From assembly GCA_045125095.1 (NCBI GenBank), contig JBGVMW010000026.1:1-41488 (forward strand): a DNA stretch of 41,488 bases, read 5' to 3'. The first letter of the stretch is position 1. Each line of letters starts with the position of its first letter. The notes beneath the pieces are model-generated. The model had not been told where the DNA came from. It ran no database searches and was given only the letters and a program-made list of their open reading frames with translations. Of this stretch, positions 16,214 through 25,077 are shown piece by piece. A program made the translations under genes and the position numbers. This stretch comes from JBGVMW01 sp045125095. Its GTDB lineage: Bacteria > Bacillota > Clostridia > Lachnospirales > Lachnospiraceae.

Positions 16214-17328
16214 TTCCCAGCCCTCCTCTCACAAAGCTCTATTTTTGATAATTTACTTTGAGGAATCCGGTTACTTATCATATTCCCTTCCCGCATCAGG
16301 TAATACACTTGATTCAATTCCTTCTCCCTCTCAAACATGCAGATTTCATCTAAAAAACGATGTACCCTGCCATTCTCGTCTACTCGCTTCCGGATATGAA
16401 TTCCCACATCAATATAACGGTACACATCATCCAGCACACTTCGATTCCCGCTTGATTCCGACATGCTTTGTATACGATCCGGGATTTTATCCGCAGAATC
16501 AGCATGTACCGTAGACATGCAATGCACACCGGTAGATAATGCCTCTAACAAATATTTTGCCTCAACGGAGCGAATTTCCGACAACACCAGATAATCTGGC
16601 AGTAAACGCAGACTTGCCTTTATCGCATCGGTATAGGAAAATAATGGCGATATTTTAAATTCGACACAATCCTTTTCCGGATACAACAACGGAAAATGCA
16701 ATTCCAAATTATCCTCCATAGTAATTACACGGTCTTCTTTCTTAATATAACTACCTAAGTATTTTAACAACTCCGTCTTACCTGCTCCAGGCAGACCGCT
16801 TACCACCACGTTAAGCTTTGCCTTCATGCAGGTTTCTAAAAGTTCTATGGCTTCCCTTGGACAATATCCTTCCTGTTCCATTCCCTCCTTTGTCAATCGT
16901 TTTCTTGGAGGAACCTTCCGTATAGACAACACCGTACCTGTATTTGCCACTTCAGAATGAATAACACTGACACGCATATCTGCAGTTTCTGCTTCTAATA
17001 TGGGATTGTATTTGTTAAACTGCCTGCTCACCACGTTAGACAGCTTTGTGGAAATTCCATTCAAATACTCATTACTCAGCCTTTCTTCCGCAGAGTAACG
17101 CCCCTTTTCTAAATCATCAATCCACAGTGCATTTCCATTCCAGTTGATATCCGTCACGGAATCCTCCCTAATATAATCTGCAAGCACGCCAAAATCTTCT
17201 AATTTCAACGATTGCAGATTTAATACACCTTTTTTTTCTTCCATATTTTCTCTTTCTGCACCGTATATATTGTGGCGGTGCATGCACTTTTTGCTGCTCC
17301 TTTCTGTTTTGTTCTTGCCTGTAACCAT
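16210..17328 (-). CDS. CpaF/TadA-type secretion ATPase
   Basis: A 372-residue member of the type II/IV secretion ATPase family. N-terminal domain about 30-150; Walker A GLPGAGKTELLK; Asp-box region ITMEDNLELHF; Walker B-like LLPDYLVLSEIRSVEA; His box TGVHCMSTVHADSA. It powers assembly or secretion by Tad/Flp systems. The ATG at 17328 has GAGG 7 bases upstream; another possible start is 17244 (MEEKKG), where most homologues would begin, so the first 28 residues are uncertain. First gene of the operon, preceded by a 400-base region rich in palindromes. Confidence 0.92.
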   Translation of the reverse strand: MVTGKNKTERSSKKCMHRHNIYGAERENMEEKKGVLNLQSLKLEDFGVLADYIREDSVTDINWNGNALWIDDLEKGRYSAEERLSNEYLNGISTKLSNVVSRQFNKYNPILEAETADMRVSVIHSEVANTGTVLSIRKVPPRKRLTKEGMEQEGYCPREAIELLETCMKAKLNVVVSGLPGAGKTELLKYLGSYIKKEDRVITMEDNLELHFPLLYPEKDCVEFKISPLFSYTDAIKASLRLLPDYLVLSEIRSVEAKYLLEALSTGVHCMSTVHADSADKIPDRIQSMSESSGNRSVLDDVYRYIDVGIHIRKRVDENGRVHRFLDEICMFEREKELNQVYYLMREGNMISNRIPQSKLSKIELCERRAGN

Positions 17329-17405
17329 CGACTATCCTCATAAGTTATCATTTTTACTACAAGTTACATTCAAAATGAACAGCAGCAATCTATGCAACGT
17401 CATCC

Positions 17406-17506
17406 TTCATGATGAATTACCTGTAATTTCTATACTTATTTACGGACTTTTCGAAACAGTTACTTTACTTTTCATGAAAATAAGACGAAGCTGTAAGTAC
17501 TTACAG
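17406..17506. promoter_or_regulatory. Palindrome-rich control region of the Tad-like operon
   Basis: Three perfect palindromes lie in the 17329-17729 non-coding stretch: TTCATGATGAA (17406-17416), TTTTCATGAAAA (17469-17480) and CTGTAAGTACTTACAG (17491-17506). They look like dimer operators. No clear sigma-A hexamer pair was found. The motif GAAACAGTT or its complement also recurs at 17454, 17559 and in the addA terminator arms. Confidence 0.4.
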
Positions 17507-17569
17507 TGCCTTTCGATTGTTTGAATGTGCGCCTCTTATGTACGCAACCTACAGTCTGAAACTGTTTTT

Positions 17570-17635
17570 ACCCAAAAGAAAAACTGTTTATATGAATTCA
17601 TAAGGTCTTACCTCACAATCCATTATAAACAGTTT
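17570..17635 (-). terminator. Terminator of addBA
   Basis: Twelve-base perfect inverted repeat, 17581-17592 with 17624-17635, loop about 31 bases, followed on the minus strand by TTCTTTTGG. It lies about 95 bases after the addA stop. Confidence 0.6.
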
Positions 17636-17729
17636 CCTTAGGTTCTGCTATTCTTATAATTACCAAATTCACCTTTTATTTTTTATTGTGAATTACATAA
17701 AAAATGAAACCCACACATTTTCTCTTTGT

Positions 17730-20700
17730 CTAATTTACCAAAATTTCTTCTCCCAGACAGAAAGAATACATTCTTTTCTCTTTTACCCTCATTCCGGTCA
17801 GTGCGCCCAATGCTTCTGCATAGTAAGCAAGCTGCACCTCATACCTCCTAATTAAATCTTCTTTTGTATGCACAAAATCTGTCTTGTAATCCATCAGCAC
17901 AATCTCACTATTTTCCACAAAATACCCGTCAATGATCCCTTGTATCAACAACGTATCCTCTTTATTCTGCGAATTGAGACGTTCCGCTGGTATCTCATAG
18001 ACAAATGCCTGCTCCCTGAATAAGTTTCCTTCCAGATGCGCTGCATACATCCGCTTTGCCAGGTCACAATTTAAAAAGTCTTTGATTTTTTTTGCAGAAA
18101 CACAGTCCGCTTCTGCCTGTCTGATGGTTCCATTCTGTGCCAGATTCTGGACGTATTCTTTGATTTCTCCAGTTTTACGCAGGGAGAAGTCCATCCGCTC
18201 CATCACATGGTGATACGCATTCCCCCGCTCTGTTCCTGACATTTCCTTTTTCGTATTCTTTAAAAATTCCGGAATCAGTTCTTCTGATTGCAAATGATTG
18301 TCTCCATCTGCATCTTCTCCGTCACTATCCGGAATCATTTCTTTTTCAAATGTCTCATAACCAGCTGCTGCTTCCTCCTCTAACGCCTGTTCATACGCTG
18401 CCTTTTTTAACTCAGATACACTGACCTTCGCTGGAAGTCCAATGCTCTGCTCATATGCATAACGGTACGAAAATCGTTCCTCCAACTGGCTGGTTTCTTC
18501 CTCTTCCAGTATGCTTTCTAACTGCGCCCTGCCCTTTACTCCTGTAATTTTTGCAGCTTTTATGATTGATTCCTCACCTGCATTCTCCTGTAATTCCCTT
18601 GCTGTAATATAACGAACACTGTATTCCGGCTCCCATTCATACACATCTCTGTCGATACCTGCTTCCTCGTATAATGGCTTCATCGCTTTATGATTCGCTA
18701 AACATGGCAAAAACCAGTCCATATACGTTTGTGCTGTTGTTAGCTGCAATAAAGATAATTGTTCAGAATCTCTCCCTGCTTGTGGCAGCTTCTCCAAACG
18801 TTCCCAGAACTTTTTCACCGTTCCAGTAATGTACAGCTTATCTTTCGCTCTGGTAAATGCCACATACAATACACGAAGCTCCTCACCCAGACTGTCACTG
18901 TCCACTTTTTTCTGCAAAATCTTCTTATATAGCGTAGCGGACTTCACACGCATTTGCGGATTACGGTACTCCATACCAATTCCCATATCCATGTCTAACA
19001 AAAAGCTTTGCCGCAAATCCTGCTTGTTAAACTGTTTTCCCATTCCAGCCACAAACACATACGGAAATTCCAATCCCTTACTTTTGTGGATTGTCATAAT
19101 GCGCACTTTATCTTCCTGGGTTTCTTCCACTCCCTGAGAAAATTCAATCTCATATTTCTTCATTTTTTCAATATAACGTAAGAAATGGAACAGCCCACTA
19201 TAGCTTGTTTTCTCATAATCCACTGCTTTTTGAACCAACATATCCAAATGCTCTCTTCGTGCAGTTCCCTCCGGCATGGCAGATGCAAAATAATAGTAGC
19301 CTGTCTCCTCATATACCTGCTCTATCAGTTCATGGATCGCCGTATAAGCAGTTCGGCCACGAAAATCATCTAACTGCTGTAAGAACCTACTTATTGTTTC
19401 ATCCTCTTGCTCAGCTAACAATGCATCGTAAAAAGATAACTCCTTATGGTTACCTTTTATCTTTGCCAACTGCTCTATGGAAAGCCCTACAATTGGCGAT
19501 TTCAGTACCACTGCCAACGGAATATCCTGTCTTGGATTATCAATGATATCTAAATACGCCAGCACCACCTGTACTTCAATCGCCGAGAAATATCCCTCAC
19601 TGCTTCCTGCTGCCACAGGAATGCCTTCCATCATCAACACTTCCTCAAATACTTCACGCCAACCTGTCATTGAACGAAGCAAAATCACAATGTCTCCATA
19701 GGAAACCGTCCGATTTTCCTCCTTCATTAACTGCTTTATCTCGCGAGCCACGGCTCTTGCTTCTAACTCACGACCGTTCATTTCTTCTAGTTCAGGTATT
19801 TCTTCGCTGTCGCCATCGCCCTGTACAAACAGCCACTCTGTGGCAAAGGATACCGGTTCTTCCTTATGGGTAAGACCTGCCTGTAACGCGGCATCCGCAT
19901 CATAGACTACATTTCCCATGGTCTTCTGCATAATCTTTTGAAAAATATAATTAGATCCCTCTAGTACCTCTACCCGACTTCGGAAATTCTTGTGCAAATC
20001 AATACGGATATTTTTTTCATCCACATTTTCAATTGGAAAGTTGTCGTACTTCTCCATAAAAAGCTCAGGTCTTGCCATTCGGAACCGATAAATGCTTTGC
20101 TTCACATCACCTACCATAAACAGGTTATTCTTTGGCTGTTCCTTACTACCGCCAGCCACACTGGTCAGCAAATATTCCTGCACGAGGTTAGAATCCTGAT
20201 ATTCGTCAATGAAAATTTCCTCATAATGTCCACGCAGTTCTTTCGCCGCATTGGTTGGTGGGTATAACTCATCCATGCTTACCGTTTCTATTTCATCTGC
20301 ATCCCAAGCCTCTGTGTTTCGTTCTTCTCTCAAAATTCCCAGTGCAATATGCTCCAGGTCATGAAAATCAATAATATTTTTTTCTCTTTTTTTCTGAGCA
20401 AACCGCTCGCTAAAATCAAGAATCAAATCCGCAAACAGGTTCACCTGATTGGCACATTCATTCATACGCGCCCTCGCCGCCGATTCATTCTCTGAAAAAT
20501 AATTTTTTGATATAGACTCGATTCCTTTTTTCACCTGTTCACGCAAGGATTTTACCTGATTTTTTTTCTCCTCTGATACCGATGTATCTTTTTTAGCACT
20601 TAGTCGTTCATAGGAAATATGGGAAAACATCTGGTATAATTCCTCATAGGACATGTCATCCTGTAAGCCGGAAAATATCATCAAATCACTTTCAATCGCT

Positions 20701-21455
20701 GACTCATACATATAGGGTCCATCTGATTCCTGTACAATGTCCATTGCAGATACAAGCAATCCTTTTAACTCCTTTGCCTGCTCTACCACTTGTGCACACA
20801 TCCACCGGATCAGCGGCAAACGGTTAAACGTATCTGAATCCTCACATTCATAAGGTGCAGACAGGCTATGTAACCATTCTGCCGGAAATGGATGGCTCAT
20901 GGAAAATTCATAGGCTTTTAAAATCATTTCTTCTAAAACAGTATCTTTTTTTCCGCTGGCATAACATTCCACAAACTGTATAAATTTCTCATCCTTTTTC
21001 TCATATTTTTCTTCTAATAATTCTTCTATGGCTTCGCCTCTGAGTAAAGTGTTTTCTATCTCGTCTGCTATGCGAAAAGAGGGGTCTAAGTCTGCCAAAT
21101 GAAAATAATTGCGAATCACATACTGGCAGAAACTATGAATGGTGGTAATCTGGGCGTGATGAACCAACGTCAATTGTCTCTGCAAGTGCGCATTGTCCGG
21201 ATGCATTTCTGCCTGCTCCTCTAATACCTTACTGATACGCTCCCGCATCTCTGCGGCAGCTGCATTAGTAAAGGTCACAATCAACATTTTATCAATATCA
21301 ACCGGCTCTTCCCGCTCATTTCCCATGACACGCTTTACTATTCGTTCAACCAAAACAGCCGTCTTACCAGAACCGGCAGAAGCAGATACTAATATATTTT
21401 TCCCTCTTGTATCAATTACCTTCTGTTGCTCCTCTGTCCAGCTTCTACTACTCAT
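17730..21455 (-). CDS. addA: ATP-dependent helicase/nuclease subunit A
   Basis: A 1241-residue UvrD/Rep-type helicase-nuclease, partner of AddB in processing double-strand DNA ends for recombination. Walker A SASAGSGKT (24-32); helicase motifs IDEYQDSN, GDVKQSIYRFR, IMTIHKSKGLEFPYVFV and RVLYVAFTRAKDKLYI; C-terminal RecB-type nuclease with VLMDYKTDFV (Asp about 1189) and the following QLAYYAEAL helix. All expected parts are intact and the length is normal. Its ATG lies inside the end of addB (8-base overlap) with GGAGGG upstream, so it is translationally coupled. Confidence 0.97.
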   Translation of the reverse strand: MSSRSWTEEQQKVIDTRGKNILVSASAGSGKTAVLVERIVKRVMGNEREEPVDIDKMLIVTFTNAAAAEMRERISKVLEEQAEMHPDNAHLQRQLTLVHHAQITTIHSFCQYVIRNYFHLADLDPSFRIADEIENTLLRGEAIEELLEEKYEKKDEKFIQFVECYASGKKDTVLEEMILKAYEFSMSHPFPAEWLHSLSAPYECEDSDTFNRLPLIRWMCAQVVEQAKELKGLLVSAMDIVQESDGPYMYESAIESDLMIFSGLQDDMSYEELYQMFSHISYERLSAKKDTSVSEEKKNQVKSLREQVKKGIESISKNYFSENESAARARMNECANQVNLFADLILDFSERFAQKKREKNIIDFHDLEHIALGILREERNTEAWDADEIETVSMDELYPPTNAAKELRGHYEEIFIDEYQDSNLVQEYLLTSVAGGSKEQPKNNLFMVGDVKQSIYRFRMARPELFMEKYDNFPIENVDEKNIRIDLHKNFRSRVEVLEGSNYIFQKIMQKTMGNVVYDADAALQAGLTHKEEPVSFATEWLFVQGDGDSEEIPELEEMNGRELEARAVAREIKQLMKEENRTVSYGDIVILLRSMTGWREVFEEVLMMEGIPVAAGSSEGYFSAIEVQVVLAYLDIIDNPRQDIPLAVVLKSPIVGLSIEQLAKIKGNHKELSFYDALLAEQEDETISRFLQQLDDFRGRTAYTAIHELIEQVYEETGYYYFASAMPEGTARREHLDMLVQKAVDYEKTSYSGLFHFLRYIEKMKKYEIEFSQGVEETQEDKVRIMTIHKSKGLEFPYVFVAGMGKQFNKQDLRQSFLLDMDMGIGMEYRNPQMRVKSATLYKKILQKKVDSDSLGEELRVLYVAFTRAKDKLYITGTVKKFWERLEKLPQAGRDSEQLSLLQLTTAQTYMDWFLPCLANHKAMKPLYEEAGIDRDVYEWEPEYSVRYITARELQENAGEESIIKAAKITGVKGRAQLESILEEEETSQLEERFSYRYAYEQSIGLPAKVSVSELKKAAYEQALEEEAAAGYETFEKEMIPDSDGEDADGDNHLQSEELIPEFLKNTKKEMSGTERGNAYHHVMERMDFSLRKTGEIKEYVQNLAQNGTIRQAEADCVSAKKIKDFLNCDLAKRMYAAHLEGNLFREQAFVYEIPAERLNSQNKEDTLLIQGIIDGYFVENSEIVLMDYKTDFVHTKEDLIRRYEVQLAYYAEALGALTGMRVKEKRMYSFCLGEEILVN

Positions 21456-24400
21456 GCTCTCCCTCCTTTTCCACTGCGTCTTTTATTTTATTCCACACGT
21501 CCTCTGACTTCTCTTTCTGATACTTCTGATAATGATAGCCCTCTATCTTCTTATCAAAACCACAAACACCACGATATCCACAATAGTCACAAGCTGTTTT
21601 TCCTTCTAACCAAAATGGTTTTGCATCGGCTTCCCCATCTAAAATACGCTGCGCCAACGTTTCACTTTTCTGCTCTCCATACTGACAAAGCATGGTAAAC
21701 TGCTCTGTGTTAGCGGTGGAGGAAGCTGCGGTAAGGGAGCCATCCTTTTTTCTGCCAACAGGTATAACAAGAGACTTAGCATCACCGGACTGATCCAGCT
21801 GCTCAATTATATCACCATCTTCATTTACTAATCCTTCTGCACGAAGTTTTCCTAAAAGCTCCGCTTCAATTTCTTCACCCGACTGGGATAAAGTGTCAAT
21901 TAACGGGTCATCCATATGATAATACAAAATTCCAGCAGGGATAATTTCTTCATCCGGGTATTGCTCCTTCATTTTCCGCATGGCTACGTCTAAATACAGT
22001 GGCAATTGCATCTGCAATCCATGATAAAATTCCGTGATTTCAAATTTTTTCATACCTGACTTATAGTCTACAATTTTTACATAGACCTTTCCTGTATTTT
22101 TGCATATGTCAATTCTATCAATAATGCCATACAATTTTAAAAGCCGTTTTGCCTCTAACTGATACTCCTGAAAAAATCGTTCCTCATAAGAAGCCGGATA
22201 AAAGGCACCGCGTTTCAACTGCTGGCAAAGCGCCCATGTGGTACGCTTTAAAATTCGCTTCATTCGCTCCAACGTATAACTGCTTCTTGCAGTATCACCC
22301 AATGCCAGTGAGCCGCTTGTGGCTACACATTTCTCAAGAATTTCATCTACCAGTTGTTCTCTCTTGTCATGCTCAATGGTCTGCCAGGTCAGTCCTTCTT
22401 CCTTCATTTGCTTTCCTAATAACTCCAATGCCTCATGAAACAGATTTCCCATATCTACCGGTGCAAAGGCAAAGACATCACGCTCCTTTAGCTGTAAGCC
22501 ATATGTTAGAAAATGAGCAAAGGAACAGGCAGCAAACTGTTCTAACCGACTGACCGAGTTCACAAGTTCTTTTCCATACAATAACTGTGCCGTCTCCGGA
22601 GACATTTTTTCTTCCTGCTTCTGATAAAATACTGCCTGTAGCATTTTATCCATAAAGAGCTTCCAATCCTCCTGCCTTTCATACCAGGCAATCAGATTAT
22701 AAATGGAAGTTCCCACCTCCTCTTTCATTAGCTTCGGTAAATCCTTTAATAATACTTCAATTCCATGTTTTGCCGTATAGGCTGTTTTCCCTGTCTCAAA
22801 AGTCTGCTCTCTCAATTTAGTAAATATTTTTTTTATCGTGGAAATGCAATAAGATGGTCGCAGGGAGATACCGTCACTGCTGTTTCTGGAATAGGAAAGA
22901 ATTAGCTTATCCGAAGGCTTGGCAAACAAAAGATACAGATAAAAACGCTCCATATATCCCTTTTGTCTGGCTGTGGGTGCTAAATGAAACTCTTTGCTGC
23001 TCAAAAATTCTCTATCCAAATCCGATAACAAACCACCACTGCCACTGTGGGAAGGAATCAGACCATCGTTTGCTCCTACCACAATAATCATTTTTATCTG
23101 CTCTAAACGGGTACGCTCGATATCACCAAAGACTACCCTGTCAATTCCCGTTGGCAGAATACCAATCTTAATTTCCGAAAATCCGGCATCTAAAATCTCT
23201 GCATATTCCCGCAGGGTGATAGTTTCCTCACCTAATAATTCCACCAGCTTATCAAATAATTCCAGAACCTTCTTATAGATTTGTCCATATTCATTTTTAC
23301 TTGCAAAATCTTCGTCTTCCTCAAACTGTTTCGCATAGTTTTCTAACTGCCCCTGTATATTCAGTTCACGGCACACCGAAAATAACGCTTCTGTTATGGT
23401 TCTTACTGTACAGTTTCCCTTTACCGCTTTTGTAAAATCTTCCGTCAAATCCATGACCTGTTTACGAAGCATGTTCATTTCCCTGATTTCTTCTGATAAA
23501 CGCGCGCGCATCTCTGTTGCTTGTTCTGAATCATCCTGCTCCCGATAGCGGTCACGCACCCACTGTCTGCTCCATCGTGTGCGACCCTTAACACCATGGG
23601 CTAACACATAATTCTCAAGTACATCTACATCCTGTCTCTGCAAAGGTGTCATATTTGTTCTAAGCATACGGAAAACGCTTTCATAGGAATAATTCTGTAC
23701 ATATACCTGCAAAAAGGATCTCAAAAATTCCACACAGGGATTTTGAAACAGGGAACGCTTGGTATCAATGAAGCATGGAATATCAAACAATTCAAATACT
23801 TTCTTTGCTTCCCTTCCATAATTCTCCATGTCTCCACTAATCACTGCAATATCACGATAGCGATATCCCTTTTTCTCCACACATTCTCGAATTTTGGTAG
23901 CAGTAAACAACATTTCCTCATGTGGATTCGCTGCTTCCATCACGGTAATCTGTTCACACGGCTCTGTAAATAGCTGATTCGGATAGCGAAACAGATTCTG
24001 CTCTAAATGAGCAAGTTCGCTTTTTTCCTGAAAACGAACTCCTGCGCCCTGTAAAAGAATGTCCTTACTTCTTTTTACACCACTTTCCTCTGCCATATCA
24101 CTTAACTGGCGTATGGTGCATTTTCCCATATGAAACAACTCCTGCTCTCCACGGAGTTCATATGGATTCTGCCCTTGTCCCACCGTTACTGTAACGGTAA
24201 TTCCTCTCGAACAGGTCAATAACTCACGAACTACAATATTTTGAACTGGTGTAAATCCAGTAAATCCATCAAAGGCTATATAGGCATTACGCACCTTCTT
24301 TGACTGGTTAATTACACGACTCAGAACTGTAAGCATTTCCTCTGGTGTGATATAACGACTTTCAATAAATTCCTGAAATCCATGATACAACACAGACATA

Positions 24401-24873
24401 TCCTTCAATTTCGTATGAAGAAGTGGTTTATCTTCACTTGCCTTCTCCATAGCAGATAATTCTTCCCCACCGATGCCATACTGCATCCACTCTGATAAGA
24501 GAGACTTTACCTCCTGAATACAGCCATTTTTTTTAAGCTGCCCTTTTAGTAAGATAAGATTTTCCTTCTTTTCTTCTGCGACTCGTCTCAGGATTAACAC
24601 TTTTCCTGTATCGTCTAACATGGGAAGAAGCTCGCTTCCAATCTCTGAAAATACATGATATGCCAATCTGACGAAGCTTAACACTTCTATATTCAAAAGT
24701 CCTTTTCTAGGATGCAGACGTATCATTTCCTGCTCCACCAAGAGCGTGGACTGTTCCGGAACAATTACATAATAGGTTATGTCTGGATTCTGTATGGATG
24801 CTTCTATGATTCGTTGATACATGGTATAGGATTTGCCTGAACCGGCACCTCCGATAATAAATTGTAATGACAT
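21448..24873 (-). CDS. addB: ATP-dependent helicase/nuclease subunit B
   Basis: A 1141-residue AddB. N-terminal Walker A GGAGSGKS (8-15); inactivated helicase-like middle; C-terminal nuclease with VKIVDYKSGMKKF. The four cysteines of the iron-sulfur staple are present: Cys783 (AACSFAHF) and Cys1095, Cys1098, Cys1104 (ACDYCGYRGVCGF). AddB recognises Chi and cuts one strand while AddA unwinds. First gene of the addBA operon. A promoter-like TTGCAA-N17-TACACT lies just upstream, with the ribosome site AGGGGA. Confidence 0.97.
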   Translation of the reverse strand: MSLQFIIGGAGSGKSYTMYQRIIEASIQNPDITYYVIVPEQSTLLVEQEMIRLHPRKGLLNIEVLSFVRLAYHVFSEIGSELLPMLDDTGKVLILRRVAEEKKENLILLKGQLKKNGCIQEVKSLLSEWMQYGIGGEELSAMEKASEDKPLLHTKLKDMSVLYHGFQEFIESRYITPEEMLTVLSRVINQSKKVRNAYIAFDGFTGFTPVQNIVVRELLTCSRGITVTVTVGQGQNPYELRGEQELFHMGKCTIRQLSDMAEESGVKRSKDILLQGAGVRFQEKSELAHLEQNLFRYPNQLFTEPCEQITVMEAANPHEEMLFTATKIRECVEKKGYRYRDIAVISGDMENYGREAKKVFELFDIPCFIDTKRSLFQNPCVEFLRSFLQVYVQNYSYESVFRMLRTNMTPLQRQDVDVLENYVLAHGVKGRTRWSRQWVRDRYREQDDSEQATEMRARLSEEIREMNMLRKQVMDLTEDFTKAVKGNCTVRTITEALFSVCRELNIQGQLENYAKQFEEDEDFASKNEYGQIYKKVLELFDKLVELLGEETITLREYAEILDAGFSEIKIGILPTGIDRVVFGDIERTRLEQIKMIIVVGANDGLIPSHSGSGGLLSDLDREFLSSKEFHLAPTARQKGYMERFYLYLLFAKPSDKLILSYSRNSSDGISLRPSYCISTIKKIFTKLREQTFETGKTAYTAKHGIEVLLKDLPKLMKEEVGTSIYNLIAWYERQEDWKLFMDKMLQAVFYQKQEEKMSPETAQLLYGKELVNSVSRLEQFAACSFAHFLTYGLQLKERDVFAFAPVDMGNLFHEALELLGKQMKEEGLTWQTIEHDKREQLVDEILEKCVATSGSLALGDTARSSYTLERMKRILKRTTWALCQQLKRGAFYPASYEERFFQEYQLEAKRLLKLYGIIDRIDICKNTGKVYVKIVDYKSGMKKFEITEFYHGLQMQLPLYLDVAMRKMKEQYPDEEIIPAGILYYHMDDPLIDTLSQSGEEIEAELLGKLRAEGLVNEDGDIIEQLDQSGDAKSLVIPVGRKKDGSLTAASSTANTEQFTMLCQYGEQKSETLAQRILDGEADAKPFWLEGKTACDYCGYRGVCGFDKKIEGYHYQKYQKEKSEDVWNKIKDAVEKEGEHE

Positions 24874-24906
24874 GTCTTATTCCCCTCTGTGCAAACATTT
24901 GTTTAT

Positions 24907-24935
24907 AGTGTATCATGTTGGTAGGTAATTTGCAA
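24907..24935 (-). promoter_or_regulatory. Probable promoter of addBA
   Basis: Minus strand TTGCAA (24935-24930), 17-base spacer, TACACT (24912-24907). Moderate match to sigma-A; lies between the valS terminator and addB. Confidence 0.45.
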
Positions 24936-24989
24936 GATGCGCTTACGTGATGCAGATTCGGACTTGTATTGTAATATAATATTCCCATC

Positions 24990-25026
24990 CAGAAATGGCA
25001 GGCACAGAATCCTCTGCACCTGCCAT
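24990..25026 (-). terminator. Terminator of valS
   Basis: ATGGCAGG/CCTGCCAT arms (24995-25002 with 25019-25026) plus an inner 3-bp stem, followed on the minus strand by TTTCTGG. The U-tract is short. Confidence 0.55.
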
Positions 25027-25077
25027 CAACCTGTAATTCACCAATACATTCTGCCAATCATTGGGTAAAATTACAAC

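Noticed and set aside
17270..17524. Plus-strand ORF of 84 codons in the Tad-operon control region
   Set aside because: It begins inside the ATPase gene on the opposite strand, has no ribosome site and no protein-like composition.
24707..25057. Minus-strand ORF upstream of addB (116 codons)
   Set aside because: It overlaps the start of addB in another frame and runs across the valS terminator hairpin; cysteine- and histidine-rich shadow translation with no ribosome site.
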